Shown: piece by piece, positions 9,224 to 19,300 of the stretch | Layout of the letters: every line of letters begins with the position of its first letter | How positions within the stretch are numbered: the stretch's first letter is position 1 | From: an uncultured Sunxiuqinia sp. | GTDB taxonomy: Bacteria; Bacteroidota; Bacteroidia; Bacteroidales; Prolixibacteraceae | Assembly (NCBI RefSeq): GCF_947495665.1 | Contig: NZ_CANLZV010000009.1 | Span: 105,898-169,897, forward strand | Length of the DNA: 64,000 nucleotides | Direction: 5' to 3' | Notes under the pieces: model-generated | Database searches by the model: none | What the model was told of the DNA's origin: nothing | The model's input: only the letters and a program-made list of their open reading frames with translations | Translations under genes and position numbers: made by a program

Positions 9224-11278
9224 CTAATTTAATTCAATCTGATATTTTACGCCAAAAGTAAGCCATCTTCCGGGTTGACGAATATTCCCCAAATCCACAT
9301 ACTTTTGGTCAAATAAATTGGTTGCCGAGGCTGAAACCTGCAACTTGCGGGTTTTCCAGTACACTTTCAGATCCGTCAGCCAGAAGGATTCATAGTCGGC
9401 TTCTCCAACATAAGTAGCATCTTCAAATTGAGCATAGCTACCATTCCGGTCCTGGAATCGGAAGTTCCATGCCCCCATCAGGTCTTTCCATAATTTATGG
9501 TCCACCGAAAATACAAACTTGTGCTTCAGGTTGTCCAAAGCATAATTCGACAAATACTCACTTTGACTTTTATCCAGTTGATTATAGGCATAGTTGGTAT
9601 TGATCCGCTGAATAAAGAACGGTTGTCCCAGCAATTCCGGAACATTCAAAGCGGCAATGAATTCCAATCCATTACTTTTAATTTCTGTCAGGTTGCGGGT
9701 TTCCCACAGAAACTCTTCACTTTCTCGCACCCAGTCAATCAAATCTTTTCCAACACGATGATAATAACCAGCCTGCAAATGCAAGTAGCGGTTATTCAAC
9801 TTCAGTCCACCTTCAATCGTTGTGGATCGCTCGGGTTTTAAATCAGGATTGCCCTTGTTGGTAGGGCCTGCGTAATACAAATCGGTAAAAGTGGGCATGC
9901 GCAAGGACTTATTGAATGATCCATACGCTTTCAGCCCATCGGTTAACTGGTAGCTCAAATCCACCCCGGGATAAATGTTCCATTCATAATTCAAGTCCGA
10001 AATCCAGTTTGCCATAGCACCACCCGAGGCAGTCAGGTTCCCCAGGTAAAAAGTATGTTCTGCAAAGTATGAAACGCTTGTACGTGAATGGGACTTGGTA
10101 AATTGCTGCCCCTTTTCTCCCGGAACATCAATCGGTTCTTCCATCATTTCACCCAACACATTGCTCCAAATATTTTCAGATCGAAACTCAGCGCCAAAAG
10201 CAGTTTTGCCCCACTGGCTGGTAAACCAGCTATTGATAGATGCCCCCAGCACATCGGTCATATGATAGTTATGTCCGCTGTACCACGACGCCGGATTGTC
10301 GCGAAACAGTTCGAACCGATCCTGATGCCGTCGCCAGTATAAAGCCGGGGTAAAATGCAATTTCTCTCCGGTTTCAAATTTCAAAGATGCAAAGGTGGTT
10401 TTGGTCTGCTCAAACTGATTAGGATAGGCCGGGGTGTAAAAACCGTTGGCTCCAAAAGACTTATTGGAGTGGCCTGCCTGTACATCCAATTTTCCGGCTT
10501 CAGCCTGCAAAAGGCCATGGTAAAACACATTATAGCTATCAAAGTCCGTATTGTCAATATAGCCGTCCGAAGCCATATTATTAATAGCAATAAAGTTGCT
10601 TAGCTTCCCAACTTGGGCATTGGCCGAAACATTGAGATCGCGAAGCTGGTGCTCGCCATAGGTCAAATCAATAGCAAGCTGATCGGCCAGCAATGGTTCG
10701 GTAACAATATTGATGGCACCCGAAAATGCATTGGGACCGTAAACCCGAGCTGCAGGCCCTTCCAGAATTTCAATACGTTTGATGCTTTTAAAACTAACCG
10801 GTAGGTTAAGGTTGTGATGACCGGTTTGCGGATCGGAAAGATTAATTCCATTGAGAAGAATAAGTGTTTGATCGAAAGAGCCTCCCCTGACGGAAACATC
10901 GGCTTGCACGCCATGCGTTCCCCGCTGTCGAATGTCAACACTCAAAGCATACTCCAGCAGGTCTTGAATACTGTTGACCGGAGCCGCATCAATCTGATCT
11001 TTCTCAATCACGGAAACAATCCGTGCCACCTGTGAATAAGTTACAGGTGCTCTTTGGGCACTGACCTCAATCTCATCAAGATCATATTCCATGCTCACTT
11101 CCAATCGATCAGTTTGGGCAATCGTTTCGTTAATTCCAGCCACCATAAAATAGGTCACAGCCAACACGGCAATGTGCACCTGCTTATTCAGCGCCTGAAA
11201 CAAGGAATACCTTTGACCTCCCCAACGTTTAAAAACAAGCTTTTCAGCCCATTTGTACTTAAAATTTAAATTTTTCAT
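9224..11278 (-). CDS. TonB-dependent outer-membrane receptor, BtuB-like
   Basis: This 22-stranded barrel receptor has 684 residues. After a basic N-terminal leader (KRWGGQRYSLFQALNKQVHIAVL) of the type found on Bacteroidota B12-locus receptors, a TonB-box-like DLDEIEVSAQRAP occurs near residue 67. The plug follows: DLLEYALSVDIRQRGTHG, then VSVRGGSFDQTLILLNG and IEILEGPAARVYGPNAFSGAINI. The C-terminus ends in the barrel signature FGVKYQIELN. The compact size and absence of a carboxypeptidase-like N-domain separate it from SusC proteins. Cobalamin or a siderophore is the likely cargo. I looked for a cobalamin riboswitch upstream and found none, so the substrate is unproven. It is a single gene with its own promoter box. 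Confidence 0.82.
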   Translation of the reverse strand: MKNLNFKYKWAEKLVFKRWGGQRYSLFQALNKQVHIAVLAVTYFMVAGINETIAQTDRLEVSMEYDLDEIEVSAQRAPVTYSQVARIVSVIEKDQIDAAPVNSIQDLLEYALSVDIRQRGTHGVQADVSVRGGSFDQTLILLNGINLSDPQTGHHNLNLPVSFKSIKRIEILEGPAARVYGPNAFSGAINIVTEPLLADQLAIDLTYGEHQLRDLNVSANAQVGKLSNFIAINNMASDGYIDNTDFDSYNVFYHGLLQAEAGKLDVQAGHSNKSFGANGFYTPAYPNQFEQTKTTFASLKFETGEKLHFTPALYWRRHQDRFELFRDNPASWYSGHNYHMTDVLGASINSWFTSQWGKTAFGAEFRSENIWSNVLGEMMEEPIDVPGEKGQQFTKSHSRTSVSYFAEHTFYLGNLTASGGAMANWISDLNYEWNIYPGVDLSYQLTDGLKAYGSFNKSLRMPTFTDLYYAGPTNKGNPDLKPERSTTIEGGLKLNNRYLHLQAGYYHRVGKDLIDWVRESEEFLWETRNLTEIKSNGLEFIAALNVPELLGQPFFIQRINTNYAYNQLDKSQSEYLSNYALDNLKHKFVFSVDHKLWKDLMGAWNFRFQDRNGSYAQFEDATYVGEADYESFWLTDLKVYWKTRKLQVSASATNLFDQKYVDLGNIRQPGRWLTFGVKYQIELN

Positions 11279-11313
11279 TGATCTGTATTACTTCTATAAG
11301 TAATCGGAAACGG

Positions 11314-11321
11314 CAAATGTA
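11314..11321 (-). promoter_or_regulatory. -7 promoter box for the BtuB-like receptor
   Basis: The minus strand reads TACATTTG, an exact TAnnTTTG match, 36 bases before the start codon. Confidence 0.5.
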
Positions 11322-11939
11322 AAAATATCTTTCCAAAGGTAAAAGTCAGCCAAAAGGCAATTATTAAAGCTCAAATCTAATCCTGTTGAACCAGATCAAA
11401 AGTGCCCATCATCTCCTTTCAATTCATGCCAGATTGATTATTTACTTGTAGAAAGCCGACCTCACATGTGGAGCATTTCATACACCATAGCCTCTCCTGT
11501 GCATAGACAACAAAAATTCATATTGAACAAAATCATCACATCTGCTGTACGCTTCAGCAGTTCATAGCCAAATCCTGCATCATTTATACTATTTAAGCAT
11601 GGAACTTGTGGTGTGCAGTCCATAAATAAAAAAGCAGTGAATTGACAACAAAACAATTAGACAACAGTTGGTTTTTGTATTAGCAAACAGCAAGGCAATG
11701 GAGACACAAAACCGATAAGATTTCTTTTTAAAATACAAAAACCAATTCCCTTTTCATAGCCAATCTAAATAAAAATAACTTGTTTAACGACATACAAAAC
11801 AACTTAGACAAAACTATGTAAAATTCATAATTTTACGCTATGCTTTAATTATCAATGCGTATCGATTTCCTTTATCATGAATAAATAAAATCGAAGAATA
11901 AAAGACGTGAGAATCCTTTTCAATACGACAACAGTTATT

Positions 11940-11947
11940 TATATTTG
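11940..11947 (+). promoter_or_regulatory. -7 promoter box for the ECF sigma gene
   Basis: TATATTTG matches TAnnTTTG exactly and lies 33 bases before the sigma-factor ATG at 11980. A T-rich stretch sits where the -33 element would be. Confidence 0.5.
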
Positions 11948-11979
11948 TTCTAAACAATAATCAATAAAAACACGCTGCC

Positions 11980-12486
11980 ATGACACAAGTTCAATTTAAC
12001 AACGCATTGCTGGGATTGCAAGACAAGTTGCTTTACTATGCACTTAGCCTGACAGCTGATCAGGAGAAAGCCCAAGATCTTTTACAAGAAACGTTTTTAA
12101 AGGCGTTAACCTACCGTGATAAATTTACGCAAAACACCAATTTTAAAGCGTGGATTTACACCATCATGAAGAACACCTTCATTAATAACTATCGGAGAAA
12201 TGTAAAAGCCAAGAGCACATTTGATGGTGCGAATAACGATTTTCACCTGAAATTTTCAAAAGATAAGATTTATCCTTCACCGGATTCATTTTATAGCTCA
12301 AAGGAAATCCTGAAGAACATTAACGCACTTGAGAATGAGTACAAAGTGCCTTTCAAAATGTTTCTTGATGGTTATAAATACAAGGAAATAGCCGACAAAT
12401 TAAGCCTTCCGTTAGGAACAGTTAAAAGTCGAATTTTCTTTACTCGCAAAAAATTAGAAAAAGCATTGAAGGAATACGCTAACTAG
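11980..12486 (+). CDS. ECF-type RNA polymerase sigma factor
   Basis: The protein has 168 residues. Region 2 (about 10-75) includes AQDLLQETFLKAL and FKAWIYTIMKNTFINNYRR, the core-binding and -10 recognition helices. Region 4 (about 110-160) carries the helix-turn-helix YKEIADKLSLPLGTVKSRIFFTRKKL. Regions 1 and 3 are absent, as in all ECF sigmas. No anti-sigma gene and no SusC with an N-terminal signalling domain is next to it, so it belongs to the orphan ECF type common in Bacteroidota, some of which respond to stress. Its target genes are unknown. It stands alone between its own promoter and terminator. Confidence 0.9.
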   Translation: MTQVQFNNALLGLQDKLLYYALSLTADQEKAQDLLQETFLKALTYRDKFTQNTNFKAWIYTIMKNTFINNYRRNVKAKSTFDGANNDFHLKFSKDKIYPSPDSFYSSKEILKNINALENEYKVPFKMFLDGYKYKEIADKLSLPLGTVKSRIFFTRKKLEKALKEYAN

Positions 12487-12518
12487 TCGTTAGTTTTCTT
12501 TAAGTGATCATACCGGAT

Positions 12519-12553
12519 AAAAAATGGTTCGCAATTATGGACCATTTTTTTTA
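12519..12553 (+). terminator. Terminator after the ECF sigma gene
   Basis: AAAAAATGGT (12519-12528) pairs with ACCATTTTTT (12541-12550) around a 12-base loop, followed by further T residues. Confidence 0.75.
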
Positions 12554-12597
12554 TTTTAGGGAAAATCCAAACAATGATTTTCAATACAGAAACCGAT

Positions 12598-13146
12598 ATG
12601 AAACAATTAGCAGTTCATTTAGCCAACGGCTTTGAAGAAACAGAAGCCATTACCATTATTGATGTTTTAAGACGCGCCGGACTTAACGTTCAAACCGTTT
12701 CGGTAACGGATAGCAAAACCGTGACAGGGGCTCATCAGGTTCCGATTGTAGCCGATAGCCTTTTTGATGAAGTAGACTACCATAGTATTGATGCCATTCT
12801 GTTGCCGGGCGGCATGCCGGGCGCCAAGAACCTGAGTGAACATCAAGGCCTTCGGGAACAAATCCGCCAATTTGATCAAGCGAATAAAATGTTGGGCGCC
12901 ATTTGTGCTGCTCCGCTTGTATTTGGACACCTGGGTATTTTGGAAGGCAAAAAAGCCGTGTGCTATCCCGGCTTTGAAAAGGAGTTGCATGGTGCCAGGG
13001 TTTTGAAGGAGTCGGTGTGCGTATCCGGACACATTATCACGAGCAGAGGTGTTGGAACAGCACTGCAATTTGCCTTAAAACTGGTTGAAGAATTAGTCGG
13101 TAAAGAAAAAGCCGATCAACTGGCACAAGCCATGCTGGTGGAATAA
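12598..13146 (+). CDS. DJ-1/PfpI family protein (YajL-like)
   Basis: The protein has 182 residues from the chosen start. A frame extension to 12574 exists, but family members begin at MKxxAVxLAxGFEE, which fits MKQLAVHLANGFEETEA at 12598. The nucleophile elbow is GAICAAP with Cys103, supported by Glu16 in GFEETEA. VCVSGHIITSRGVGTALQFAL forms the C-terminal core. DJ-1-superfamily proteins are small cytoplasmic enzymes linked to oxidative or carbonyl stress protection; deglycase and chaperone activities have been reported and debated. It is a single gene just downstream of the sigma-factor terminator. The family is firm; the biochemical activity is open. Confidence 0.88.
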   Translation: MKQLAVHLANGFEETEAITIIDVLRRAGLNVQTVSVTDSKTVTGAHQVPIVADSLFDEVDYHSIDAILLPGGMPGAKNLSEHQGLREQIRQFDQANKMLGAICAAPLVFGHLGILEGKKAVCYPGFEKELHGARVLKESVCVSGHIITSRGVGTALQFALKLVEELVGKEKADQLAQAMLVE

Positions 13147-13185
13147 TTAAAGTAGAAATGCCTCCCCCTTTAGCTGAATTTGTTT

Positions 13186-15237
13186 TTAGCCTAATTCAGC
13201 TAAAGGACTTTGTTTTTCCCCAGGAATTGAAAAATAGAAACGGGTACCTTCTCCCGGCTTGCTGTCAACCCAGATTGTTCCACCATTTTTTTGAACAAAT
13301 TCATTACATACAAGTAGACCCAATCCTGAACCATCTTCCTTATTGGTACCTTTTCGCTTGAGTTTCGAATCAATTTGAAATATACTGTTGAGCTCTTCAG
13401 CAGACATGCCTACACCATTGTCTTCCACACAAATAATAACACCATGTTCGTTGTTCTTTACATGCGTTTTTACCCATCCATTTTCGTGGGTAAACTTAAT
13501 GGCATTGTTCAGCAGGTTACGAAGGATTGCTTCGAGCATCATCGGATCAGCATAAATGGAAACATCTTCCGGAATGTCTGATAATAATCGAATTTTTTTC
13601 AGCTCGGCATGGGGCTTAAGCAGGTTCTCAATCTCCCTATAAAGCTCATGGCAATTAAGTTGCTTCGGGCTATACTCCAACACTCCGGCTTGGGAACGAG
13701 CCCAATTAAGTAAATTATGCAATAAGCGGAAAATGGAAGTTGTTGATTTGTAGATATCGCCGCTAAATTTAATTCGCTCTTCATCGGAAAACTGGGGATA
13801 GTTCCTGTTAAGCACATACGCATATCCCATTACCGTATGAAAAGGGTTCTTCAAATCATGCGCAATAATGGAGAAAAGCTTATTCTTGGCTGCATTTAAC
13901 TTTTCCAGTTCCTGCCGCTGCTCTTCAATTCGATCGTTTTTCCGGCTAAGCAATTCATTCACCCGCTGCTTGCTCAGATAAGCTACTGACAGGAAGAATA
14001 TTAATCCGACCAATACCAATATCGCTACAATACCGATAGCACGTAATTCTTTATCTCGCTTTATCTGCAACTGATCAAGCTTTCGAAAAGCATTCAAGCG
14101 TTCAATCTCAGCCAGATTTTGTTGAGCCTGGTACTTTTGCTCCAATTCAGCAACCTGGTTTGTCCGCTCTTCACTCAGCAAGCTATCTTTATAGGAACTG
14201 TACAACTTAAATGCGTCCAAGGCATCCTGAGGTCGCCCCATATGCTCATACGTCAGCGCCAAGTCATAGTAATTAAGCTGGCGCAAATAATAGCCATGGG
14301 AACTAATCAGGTTCAAACTCTCATGAAAAGCCTTAATCGCTTTATCGTAGGCTCCCAATTCGCGATAAACACTCCCTAATCCTTCCAAGGCGAAGGCTTT
14401 GTTCCTGGTATCCCCTAATTCTTCAAATACTTCGATGGCTTGTTGGTAGTATTCGAGTGCCCTATGCAGGCTATCGCCTGTATTCACATAGATGTTAGCG
14501 ATATTATTCAATGCAATGGCTTCCCGCTGCTGACTTCCGTGCTGCTTAAAAAGGTGTAGTGCACGCGCATAATAGACCTTGGCTGAATCATATTGTTCCT
14601 GATTGTAATACGAAACACCAAGCCCATTATAGTTTACACCCAAGCTGTATAAATCATCAATTAGCGTATTCACTCTGGCCGCTTGCCGATAGTTCTGAAT
14701 GGCCTTATCATATTCTCCAATGCGGGAAAAAACCATTCCCAGATTGGAATACACGTGAGCTAAAGTCTCATTTTCTACTGGATCACCATACCGAAAGAAG
14801 TTTAACGACTTATAGAAATAATCAACTGCTGAGTTGTATTCTCCAGTAAAATAATGAACCAACCCAATAGAATTGTAGGTTTCAACCAAGTTAACTGAAT
14901 CCGCTTGCTGGCTAAAAATATGCTCTGAAATCTCATAATTAGCCAAGGCCGCATGGTAACGATCAAAATAGTAGTAGCACTCAGCTTTATTAAAATGCGC
15001 CAAACCCAACAGCAATGAATCATGCATAGAGCCAGCCAGCCCAATAGCTTCGTCTGCCATGGCTATACTCCGGGCACTATCGTTTGAAGCATACGCAGCT
15101 GCCAGTTCAACCAAAACCTTCGCACGATCCACTCCTTCCAAGTCCTGGAGCTTTATTAATAGGCTATCGGTACTATCTTGCCCCTGCGCGACCCCATAGA
15201 GCAGGATTATAAAAATATTCAGAATAAATGTTTTCAT
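13186..15237 (-). CDS. TPR-containing membrane sensor histidine kinase
   Basis: The protein has 683 residues. A signal peptide (1-19) is followed by about seven tetratricopeptide repeats (80-350; for example AHVYSNLGMVFSRIGEYDKAIQNY) in the periplasm, a coiled coil (about 355-398) and one membrane span (about 400-421). The cytoplasmic kinase has HisKA with FSIIAHDLKNPF (phospho-acceptor His460), N-box LRNLLNNAIKF, G1 VEDNGVGMS and G2 GSGLGLLV. There is no receiver or DNA-binding domain, so it must signal to a separate response regulator, which is not adjacent. Such TPR kinases are typical of Bacteroidota. The signal is unknown. The gene is monocistronic and converges with the DJ-1-like gene. 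Confidence 0.92.
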   Translation of the reverse strand: MKTFILNIFIILLYGVAQGQDSTDSLLIKLQDLEGVDRAKVLVELAAAYASNDSARSIAMADEAIGLAGSMHDSLLLGLAHFNKAECYYYFDRYHAALANYEISEHIFSQQADSVNLVETYNSIGLVHYFTGEYNSAVDYFYKSLNFFRYGDPVENETLAHVYSNLGMVFSRIGEYDKAIQNYRQAARVNTLIDDLYSLGVNYNGLGVSYYNQEQYDSAKVYYARALHLFKQHGSQQREAIALNNIANIYVNTGDSLHRALEYYQQAIEVFEELGDTRNKAFALEGLGSVYRELGAYDKAIKAFHESLNLISSHGYYLRQLNYYDLALTYEHMGRPQDALDAFKLYSSYKDSLLSEERTNQVAELEQKYQAQQNLAEIERLNAFRKLDQLQIKRDKELRAIGIVAILVLVGLIFFLSVAYLSKQRVNELLSRKNDRIEEQRQELEKLNAAKNKLFSIIAHDLKNPFHTVMGYAYVLNRNYPQFSDEERIKFSGDIYKSTTSIFRLLHNLLNWARSQAGVLEYSPKQLNCHELYREIENLLKPHAELKKIRLLSDIPEDVSIYADPMMLEAILRNLLNNAIKFTHENGWVKTHVKNNEHGVIICVEDNGVGMSAEELNSIFQIDSKLKRKGTNKEDGSGLGLLVCNEFVQKNGGTIWVDSKPGEGTRFYFSIPGEKQSPLAELG

Positions 15238-15361
15238 CTCTCAAAAGCAAGCCATACAAATATGTTGAAATTAAATGAACTTTTACTCAAATAACTTACA
15301 TAATCCCTCTAAAACCGACACAATTGAAATTTTTCAGCCTGAAGTGATACCCTAAAAAAAG

Positions 15362-15402
15362 AAAAACACCTTCAGTCAGCTTTGCCTTCCGAAGGTGTTT
15401 TT
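15362..15402 (-). terminator. Terminator after the DUF1080 gene
   Basis: A 12-bp stem (15362-15373 with 15391-15402), core AACACCTTC with GAAGGTGTT, has flanking A and T runs. It lies 47 bases beyond the stop of the minus-strand DUF1080 gene. Confidence 0.75.
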
Positions 15403-15448
15403 CCAACAGTCTTTTATATTTCTTTTTAAGTTCTCAAGAATATTCTAC

Positions 15449-16189
15449 TTACAACTCGCGAATCTTAATGTTTCGAAACCAGATGGGGTAACCATGATCC
15501 TGAAGACCGATGTAACCTTCACGCGCAATTCCTTCCGTAAAACCGGGGAAGTTCTTGAACTTACTGTTCTGAACCATCTCATCCCACTCCGGCGTCCACA
15601 GGGTGTATGCAACGACCTCTGTTCCATTCATGCTATGTGTCACCTGCCCATCTTTCACTTTTATAACAACCGTATTCCAGCTTCCAGCCGGATTTACTGT
15701 TTTCGGATCAGCGGGAATCATGTCGTATAATGAACCGGCCAAATGGCTGGCAATTTTATTATCCGAGGCATTGTCGTTGTCAAGAATTTGCACTTCAGGA
15801 GCCGCAAAATAAATAGGTTTTCCAGGCACTTCACGCACATAGTAGAAAATGCCTGAATTTCCCTGGTCACTGGCTTTCCAGTCAATCGACAGCTCGAAGT
15901 TCTTAAACTTCTTTTCTCCAAAAAGGATATCGCCACCGGCACCATGCCCGGGTTGCTTGCCTTCACCAATAAGGACCTTCATCGCGTCGTCCTCCAGGGT
16001 CCAGTTAGCCGGCATGGCCTGACCATTGCATTGACGCCAACCGTCAAAGTTTTTCCCATTAAACAACAACACCCAGCCTTCCTTTTTCTCTTTTTTTGTA
16101 AGCTTGTTTGCCTTTTGAGCTGAAACAGAAGCTACGCCCAGCGTAAACACAGCCATCATCAGGATGGTCATCCAATTTTGTCTTCTCAT
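15449..16189 (-). CDS. Secreted DUF1080 (3-keto-disaccharide hydrolase-type) protein
   Basis: The protein has 246 residues with a signal peptide (to ASVSAQ). The DUF1080 concanavalin-like beta-sandwich is complete: GWVLLFNGKNFDGWR at about 38-52, then FELSIDWKASDQGNSGIFYYVRE, PEVQILDND, NTVVIKVKDGQVTHSMNGTEV and GYIGLQDHGYPIWFRNIKI. Members act on sugars in the periplasm, and some hydrolyse 3-keto-glycosides made by GFO/IDH oxidoreductases. No such oxidoreductase is adjacent here, so the specific reaction is inference. It is a single-gene unit with its own promoter box and terminator. Confidence 0.85.
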   Translation of the reverse strand: MRRQNWMTILMMAVFTLGVASVSAQKANKLTKKEKKEGWVLLFNGKNFDGWRQCNGQAMPANWTLEDDAMKVLIGEGKQPGHGAGGDILFGEKKFKNFELSIDWKASDQGNSGIFYYVREVPGKPIYFAAPEVQILDNDNASDNKIASHLAGSLYDMIPADPKTVNPAGSWNTVVIKVKDGQVTHSMNGTEVVAYTLWTPEWDEMVQNSKFKNFPGFTEGIAREGYIGLQDHGYPIWFRNIKIREL

Positions 16190-16253
16190 GATTTAAATGA
16201 ATAATGCACAGAATTGTGCCATTAATAATTAGTTATTTAGGTTAATACGGTAC

Positions 16254-16261
16254 CAAATGTA
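16254..16261 (-). promoter_or_regulatory. -7 promoter box for the DUF1080 gene
   Basis: The minus strand reads TACATTTG, an exact TAnnTTTG match, 65 bases before the start. A small hairpin (GCACAGAATTGTGC, 16206-16219) lies between box and gene. Confidence 0.4.
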
Positions 16262-16319
16262 ATAAAATGGCCCTGCTAAACCTATTAACTCATCAGAAAA
16301 AGAAGTTTTGGTGGAAAAT

Positions 16320-16348
16320 AAAGAGGCCCTCCAGTGGAGGGCCTCTTT
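16320..16348 (-). terminator. Terminator after purL
   Basis: A perfect 13-bp stem, AAAGAGGCCCTCC with GGAGGGCCTCTTT, closes on a 3-base loop directly after the purL stop, with T-rich sequence next on the minus strand. Confidence 0.88.
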
Positions 16349-16352
16349 GTGT

Positions 16353-19300
16353 TTATTGTTTGTTCTTTTTAATCCATTCTCGTGCATTAACAAATGCTTC
16401 GATCCAGGGAGCAACTTCATCCTTCTTCCGGTCGGCCGGATAGTACGGCCAGTGCCAAGGCTTAAATGCCCGCTCCATATGCGGCATCATCGCCAAATGA
16501 CGTCCGTCTTTCGAGCAAAGCGATGCCGTGTTATAATCCGAACCATTCGGGTTAGCCGGATAAAAATCATAGCTGTATTTGTAAGGAATGTGGTATTGAT
16601 CTTCTGCATAAGGAAGGTTGAACTTACCTTCGCCATGAGCAATCCAAACACCCAGTTTCATTCCTGCCATTGTTTTCAGCATCACTGAATCATTTTCAGC
16701 AATTTCAACATTGACAAAAGCCGACTCGAACTTGTGCGACTCGTTGTGCAACATTTTTGGCCTTTGCTCATGCTCCGGGTAAAGTAGTCCCAACTCAACC
16801 ATCAACTGGCAACCGTTACAAACTCCCAAGCTCAAAGTATCCTTCCGCTTGTAAAAGTTTTCCAGTGCAATGCGAGCTTTTTCATTGTATTTAAAAGCTC
16901 CGGCCCAACCTTTAGCTGATCCTAAAACATCAGAGTTGGAGAAACCACCTACGAATACGATCAGATTCACATCCTCCAGCGTTTCGCGTCCCGCAATCAG
17001 GTCAGTCATATGAACATCTTTCACATCCAGACCAGCCAGGTACATCATGTAAGCCATTTCACGATCGCCATTCACACCTTTTTCACGAATAATAGCTGCC
17101 TTCAAGCCACTTGGCGTGCGACGATTCAGGTCGATGCCATAATCCGCTGCTTTTCCGGTGAAGTTTTTGAACTCGTATTTCAGCTCATTCTTCTTGTAGT
17201 TTTTGAAACGCTCCAAAGCCAGTTTCTCACCGCTTTGTTTGCGATCCATCAGGTATGAAGTTTTAAACCACAGTTCGCGTAATGAATCAATATCCAAGTC
17301 GAACTGAGCCTCGAAGTTTTTCACTGAGAAAGTGCGTTTTCCGGCAGGCTGCCCAATCTTAACAAACTTCACGCCTGCTTCAGCCAACTTCGCTTCAAGG
17401 CTTTCAGCATTTGCGGCCTGAATAACAATTCCCGGATTTTCATTAAAGAATACTTTCGCCGTATCCTGCTCTCCCAGACCGGTTAAGTCCAATTGCAAAC
17501 CAGTTTCGTTATCGCTAAAGCACATTTCCAGCAAGCTGGTAATTAAACCTCCGGAAGCAACATCATGCCCCGCCAAAATCAATTCTTCTTCAATCAAATC
17601 CTGAACGGTGTTAAATGCTTTCAGGAAGTAAGCCGGATCAGCAACTGTTGGTGCATCCTGCCCCAGTTTGTTGATGATTTGTCCAAAAGCACTTCCTCCT
17701 AACACCAACGGAGTAGATGACAGGTCGATGTAATAAAGAGGTTTGCTGGCATCATTCACCGCAACCGGCTCCACCACCTTCTTAACATCAGTAACTTCAC
17801 CCGAAGCTGAAATAATCACAGTTCCCGGAGAGTAAACAACATCGTCCTTGTATTTTTGAGTCATTGACATGGAGTCTTTTCCTGTCGGAATATTGATTCC
17901 CAAGGCACAGGCAAAATCGCTGGCAGCTTTTACAGCTTTGTAGATTCTGGCATTTTCTCCCTGATTTTTGGCAGGCCACATCCAGTTGGCACTCAACGAC
18001 ACGCTTTTCATTTTATCCGGCATAGGCGCCCAGATAATATTCGTCAATGATTCAGCAATAGAAAGGATAGAACCACTTTCAGCATTGATCATTCCGGCTA
18101 CAGGTGCATGTCCAATGGTCGTCGCAAATCCGCTTTTACCTTGATAATCGAGTGTAATAACACCAACATTGTTTAGAGGCAAATGCAATTTCCCCGCTCC
18201 CTGTTGCTTGGCAATACGGCCGGTTACTGAACGGTCCACTTTATTGGTCAACCAGTCTTTACAGGCTACGGCTTCCAATTGCAGTACATCTTCAAGGTAA
18301 GTTTCAATTTTATCCTGATCGTAAGCCAAATCAGCAAAATTGGCTTTCTCTGTTGTATCGGTCAAAACTGTTTTTGGAGGATTTCCAAACATATAGGCCA
18401 ACTGCCAGTCAATTGGTTTTTCTCCAGTTTTCGAATTCTCGAAAGTAAACTGCATATCGCCTGTCGTCTCTCCAATTACATACATCGGAGCACGCTCACG
18501 GTCGGCAATATTTTTCAGCAAGTCTACATGTTTCTCGCTCATCACCAAACCCATGCGTTCTTGCGATTCGTTTCCAATAATTTCCTTCTGCGATAGGGTT
18601 GGATCGCCCACCGGCAATTTGCTTGTATCAATTTTACCTCCGGTTTCTTCAACCAACTCCGACAAGCAGTTTAAGTGCCCACCGGCACCGTGGTCATGAA
18701 TCGAAATAATTGGATTATCGTCAGACTCAGCTAACGCACGGATGGCGTTGTAAGCCCGTTTTTGCATTTCGGGGTTAGCCCGTTGTACGGCATTCAACTC
18801 AATGGCATTTTCAAACTCACCAGTAGCTACCGACGAAACGGCACCTCCGCCCATTCCGATGCGGTAGTTGTCACCACCAAGCAATACCACTTTATCTCCA
18901 ATACCGGGTTTATCTTTCAAGCTGTCTTTCTTGGCACCAAAACCGATACCACCAGCCAGCATGATCACTTTATCGTACCCGTACTTCTTGTAATTTTCAA
19001 AGTGCTCGAAAGTTAAGACTGAACCAGTAATCAGCGGTTGTCCAAATTTGTTTCCAAAGTCGCTGGCTCCATTCGATGCTTTAATCAAAATTTCTTCTGG
19101 TGTTTGGTACAACCAAGGACGCTCTTCCGTTGCTTGTTCCCAATTACGGGCACCTTCGCTACGTGGGTAAGAAGTCATGTAAACAGCAGTACCAGCAATA
19201 GGCAAACTTCCTTTTCCTCCGGCAATCCGGTCACGAATTTCACCTCCTGTACCCGTAGCAGCCCCGTTAAAAGGCTCAACCGTGGTTGGGAAGTTATGTG

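Larger units (their letters stand above)
11279..11979. other. Long AT-rich intergenic region
   Basis: This stretch of about 700 bases lies between the divergent BtuB-like receptor and the ECF sigma gene. It holds a promoter box at each end. The open frame on minus at 11462-11656 has no start context or recognisable protein character, and I do not call it. No tRNA, riboswitch or repeat was recognised. Confidence 0.5.

Noticed and set aside
11279..11460. Possible cobalamin riboswitch upstream of the BtuB-like receptor
   Set aside because: No conserved B12-box (GCCACTG-type) or matching stem pattern could be found on the minus strand.
11462..11656. Small minus-strand ORF in the gap before the sigma-factor gene
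   Set aside because: No start context, no promoter, no protein-like pattern.
13186..15237. TPR histidine kinase as regulator of the SusCD locus
   Set aside because: It is about 8 kb from the end of that operon, has no DNA-binding output domain, and no response regulator is adjacent.
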